A stretch of DNA of 14,410 bases from an uncultured Bacteroidales bacterium (lineage in GTDB: Bacteria > Bacteroidota > Bacteroidia > Bacteroidales > WCHB1-69). Location of the stretch: assembly GCA_937949745.1 (NCBI GenBank), contig CALECM010000041.1, forward strand, positions 1 through 14,410, written 5' to 3'. The notes beneath the pieces were generated by a model. It searched no databases. It saw only the letters and a program-made list of their open reading frames with translations, and had not been told where the DNA came from. Shown here one piece after another: positions 13,100 to 14,410 of the stretch. A program made the position numbers and the translations under genes. How positions within the stretch are numbered: the stretch's first letter is position 1; each line of letters opens with the position of its first letter.

Positions 13100-14410
13100 A
13101 ATATTATGTATAAAGTGTTTGAGTCTTTCACTGTCAATGCATTATATTGCGCTTCGGTAAGCGATACAATGGTTCTGACAACCGGTGAAGAGCCTTGTTG
13201 TGTACCGGTTTGAACTTTAGTATTTAATGCATCAGTTACGGCTTTCTGTGACATCACACCCGTAGTGGAAGTTCCTGTGGCCTGGAAAATCGCAGGGAGA
13301 ACCGGTTTATTCAACAGATCGTTATAACTTCCCGTTTTAGCGATTTTATGCAGTGCAATGGTTCCGTTTATGGTTTCGCTAGTGGCAGTCTGGGCGGTAG
13401 TATTATTGGTATTTAATACCGGACGGCTTAACAGATCGCTGTAAGTTCCCGTTTTGGAAATTTTATGCAGAGCGATTGTTCCGGTTATGGTCTGGCTTGT
13501 GGCAGTCTGGGCTGTGGTAGTGTTGGTATTTAATACCGGACGACTCAACAAGTCAGTATAGGTTCCCGTTTTAGAAATTTTATGGAGGGCAATGGTTCCG
13601 TTAATCGTTTCACTTGCGGCAGTCTGGGCAGTGGTATTGTTGGTATTCAGTATAGGTTTATTAGAAACGGATGAATAGTTGACATTAAGGTTAATGTTCT
13701 GTTTTCCGATCAAAATAAACCGGCTTCCATCATAAGCCACGCAATAAACATCTCCGGTTATTATATGGTAAGCACCGGGGTTCTCTAAAGTATTTCCTGT
13801 ATGAGAAGCAACGAGAACCGTAACGTTTCCCATGCCATTCATATTAAGCGATAAAACTCCCCCCGTACTATGGGTGTTTGATTTTATATAAATAGGAATA
13901 TTAACTATATCAGAATAGGAACTAATACCTTCAATCGTTATGTATCTTACATTACCCGAATATGCTGTTTCTCTGTATATCGTGGTACTCCATTTTATTT
14001 TGTCCACTTCACTTTTTTCAGCTTTATTCGTATTCAGTACTCTTCCCTGATTAGCTGATAAGGGACTGCTCGTACTGGTGGAATTTAAAGTGTCTATCGG
14101 AACAGGAGAAATAGCGGGATCGCCCTTCTCTCCTTTATATTTATACCACTTATAACCGCTATAGGTCGTCGGAGCAGTTGAGGATGTTCCTGAATAAATT
14201 CCGATATACTCGGCCGGAGCAGTTAGCAAACTTGAAGGTGTGGCAGTAGTTCCCCAACGAATGTGAACATAGGCCGAAGTACCGGGAGTTCCTGGTGTAC
14301 CGGGTGTACCGGGATCGCCTTTTTCACCTTTATATTTATACCACTGATAACTACCATAACCTGTCGGAGCAGTTGAGGATGTTCCTGAATAAATTCCGAT
14401 ATACTCGGCC
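13096..14410 (-). CDS. collagen-like, phage-tail-fibre-type repeat protein (5' part outside window)
   Basis: The frame is open without a stop to the right edge (first whole codon at 14409), so 437 C-terminal residues are visible and the true start lies outside; the TTG at 14229 is an internal leucine. Upstream are six Gly-X-Y triplets (GEK GDP GTP GTP GTP GTS, 14275-14328) and a 65-residue repeat with the pattern Y-V-H-I-R-W-G...EYIGIYSGTSS...YxWYKYKGEKGD. That resembles the collagen-like and 'IGIYTDT...WxKIKGDKGD' modules of phage tail fibres. Then come a YDGSRFILIGK beta segment, three 39-residue repeats, ATGTSTTGVMSQKAVTDAL, and the ending SLTEAQYNAL...KDSNTLYII, also typical of tail-fibre proteins. 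No other virion gene is in the window, so prophage, tailocin-like particle or domesticated surface fibre remain open. It overlaps the GLUG gene by four bases. Confidence 0.8.
   Translation of the reverse strand, partial: AEYIGIYSGTSSTAPTGYGSYQWYKYKGEKGDPGTPGTPGTPGTSAYVHIRWGTTATPSSLLTAPAEYIGIYSGTSSTAPTTYSGYKWYKYKGEKGDPAISPVPIDTLNSTSTSSPLSANQGRVLNTNKAEKSEVDKIKWSTTIYRETAYSGNVRYITIEGISSYSDIVNIPIYIKSNTHSTGGVLSLNMNGMGNVTVLVASHTGNTLENPGAYHIITGDVYCVAYDGSRFILIGKQNINLNVNYSSVSNKPILNTNNTTAQTAASETINGTIALHKISKTGTYTDLLSRPVLNTNTTTAQTATSQTITGTIALHKISKTGTYSDLLSRPVLNTNNTTAQTATSETINGTIALHKIAKTGSYNDLLNKPVLPAIFQATGTSTTGVMSQKAVTDALNTKVQTGTQQGSSPVVRTIVSLTEAQYNALTVKDSNTLYIIL
13306..13656 (-). repeat. three 117-bp (39-residue) tandem repeats
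   Basis: Units at 13540-13656, 13423-13539 and 13306-13422 each encode P-(V/I)-L-N-T-N-x-T-T-A-Q-T-A-x-S...GTIALHKI...TG(T/S)Y-x-D-L-L-x-(R/K). The period is exactly 117 bases and the units differ at only a few residues, so copy number could change by slippage or recombination without breaking the frame. Confidence 0.9.
14168..14410 (-). repeat. 195-bp (65-residue) tandem repeat, 48 bases identical
   Basis: Bases 14168-14215 recur unchanged at 14363-14410, exactly 195 bases apart, and the flanking WYKYKGEKGDP-coding segment also recurs. The second copy runs off the edge, so more units may follow. The two copies differ in the collagen-like stretch: six Gly-X-Y triplets in one, only GEKGDP in the other before the sequence changes. 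Confidence 0.9.

Noticed and set aside
13306..13656. CRISPR-like array from regular 117-bp repeats
   Set aside because: The units are contiguous, coding and in frame, with no unique spacers and no cas genes.
13096..14229. Fibre-like gene starting at the TTG at 14229
   Set aside because: The same frame is open upstream to the window edge and encodes another copy of the 65-residue repeat and the collagen-like triplets, so the TTG is an internal codon and the gene is truncated by the window.
8636..14410. A complete prophage or integrated element
   Set aside because: Only tail-fibre-like features are visible. No integrase, capsid, terminase, lysis gene or attachment-site duplication was found, so this stays a hypothesis.

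Overview
The window looks like chromosome of an anaerobic, amino-acid-fermenting member of the Bacteroidota (Bacteroidales-like). This is inferred from the gene content (a lysine-fermentation cluster of the kind found in Porphyromonas and relatives, paired PepSY-like small exported proteins, GLUG and dockerin modules), from poor Shine-Dalgarno sequences, and from several upstream matches to the Bacteroidota -7 promoter box TAnnTTTG. Almost everything is on the minus strand; one gene, of the DUF4256 family, is on the plus strand.

Region 1 (about 1-4371, minus): lysine fermentation to acetyl and butyryl products. In transcription order the genes are atoD (CoA-transferase subunit A), kal (3-aminobutyryl-CoA ammonia-lyase), kce (3-keto-5-aminohexanoate cleavage enzyme), a hairpin terminator and new promoter-like box, then kdd (3,5-diaminohexanoate dehydrogenase) and kamA (lysine 2,3-aminomutase). 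Another gene may start at the left edge. KamA keeps its radical-SAM, PLP and substrate residues but has an unusual C-terminal tail that lacks the family's cysteine cluster. The CoA-transferase B subunit is not in the window.

Region 2 (4478-5391, minus): a cation-diffusion-facilitator transporter with an N-terminal metal-binding-like domain and altered metal-site residues. Its promoter-like box lies inside a 9-bp inverted repeat that could be an operator.

Region 3 (5366-8479, minus): an OmpR-type response regulator and a histidine kinase (stop and start codons overlapping), followed by two small exported PepSY-like proteins, one a lipoprotein. The unit ends in a strong hairpin. A 10-bp direct repeat upstream of the PepSY genes is a candidate regulator site.

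Region 4 (8636-9526): a DUF4256 gene on the plus strand whose conserved C-terminal tail is cut off by an in-frame stop, with the lost tail still readable behind it. A 363-base gap follows, holding a 122-bp palindromic MITE/REP-like element.

Region 5 (9527-14410, minus): two translationally coupled genes. The upstream one is open through the right edge and is a collagen-like, phage-tail-fibre-type repeat protein with near-identical 39- and 65-residue repeats. The downstream one is a 1190-residue protein with three GLUG-type modules and a C-terminal dockerin pair but no signal peptide. This coupling of a tail-fibre-like protein to a GLUG/dockerin protein is the least explained part of the window.
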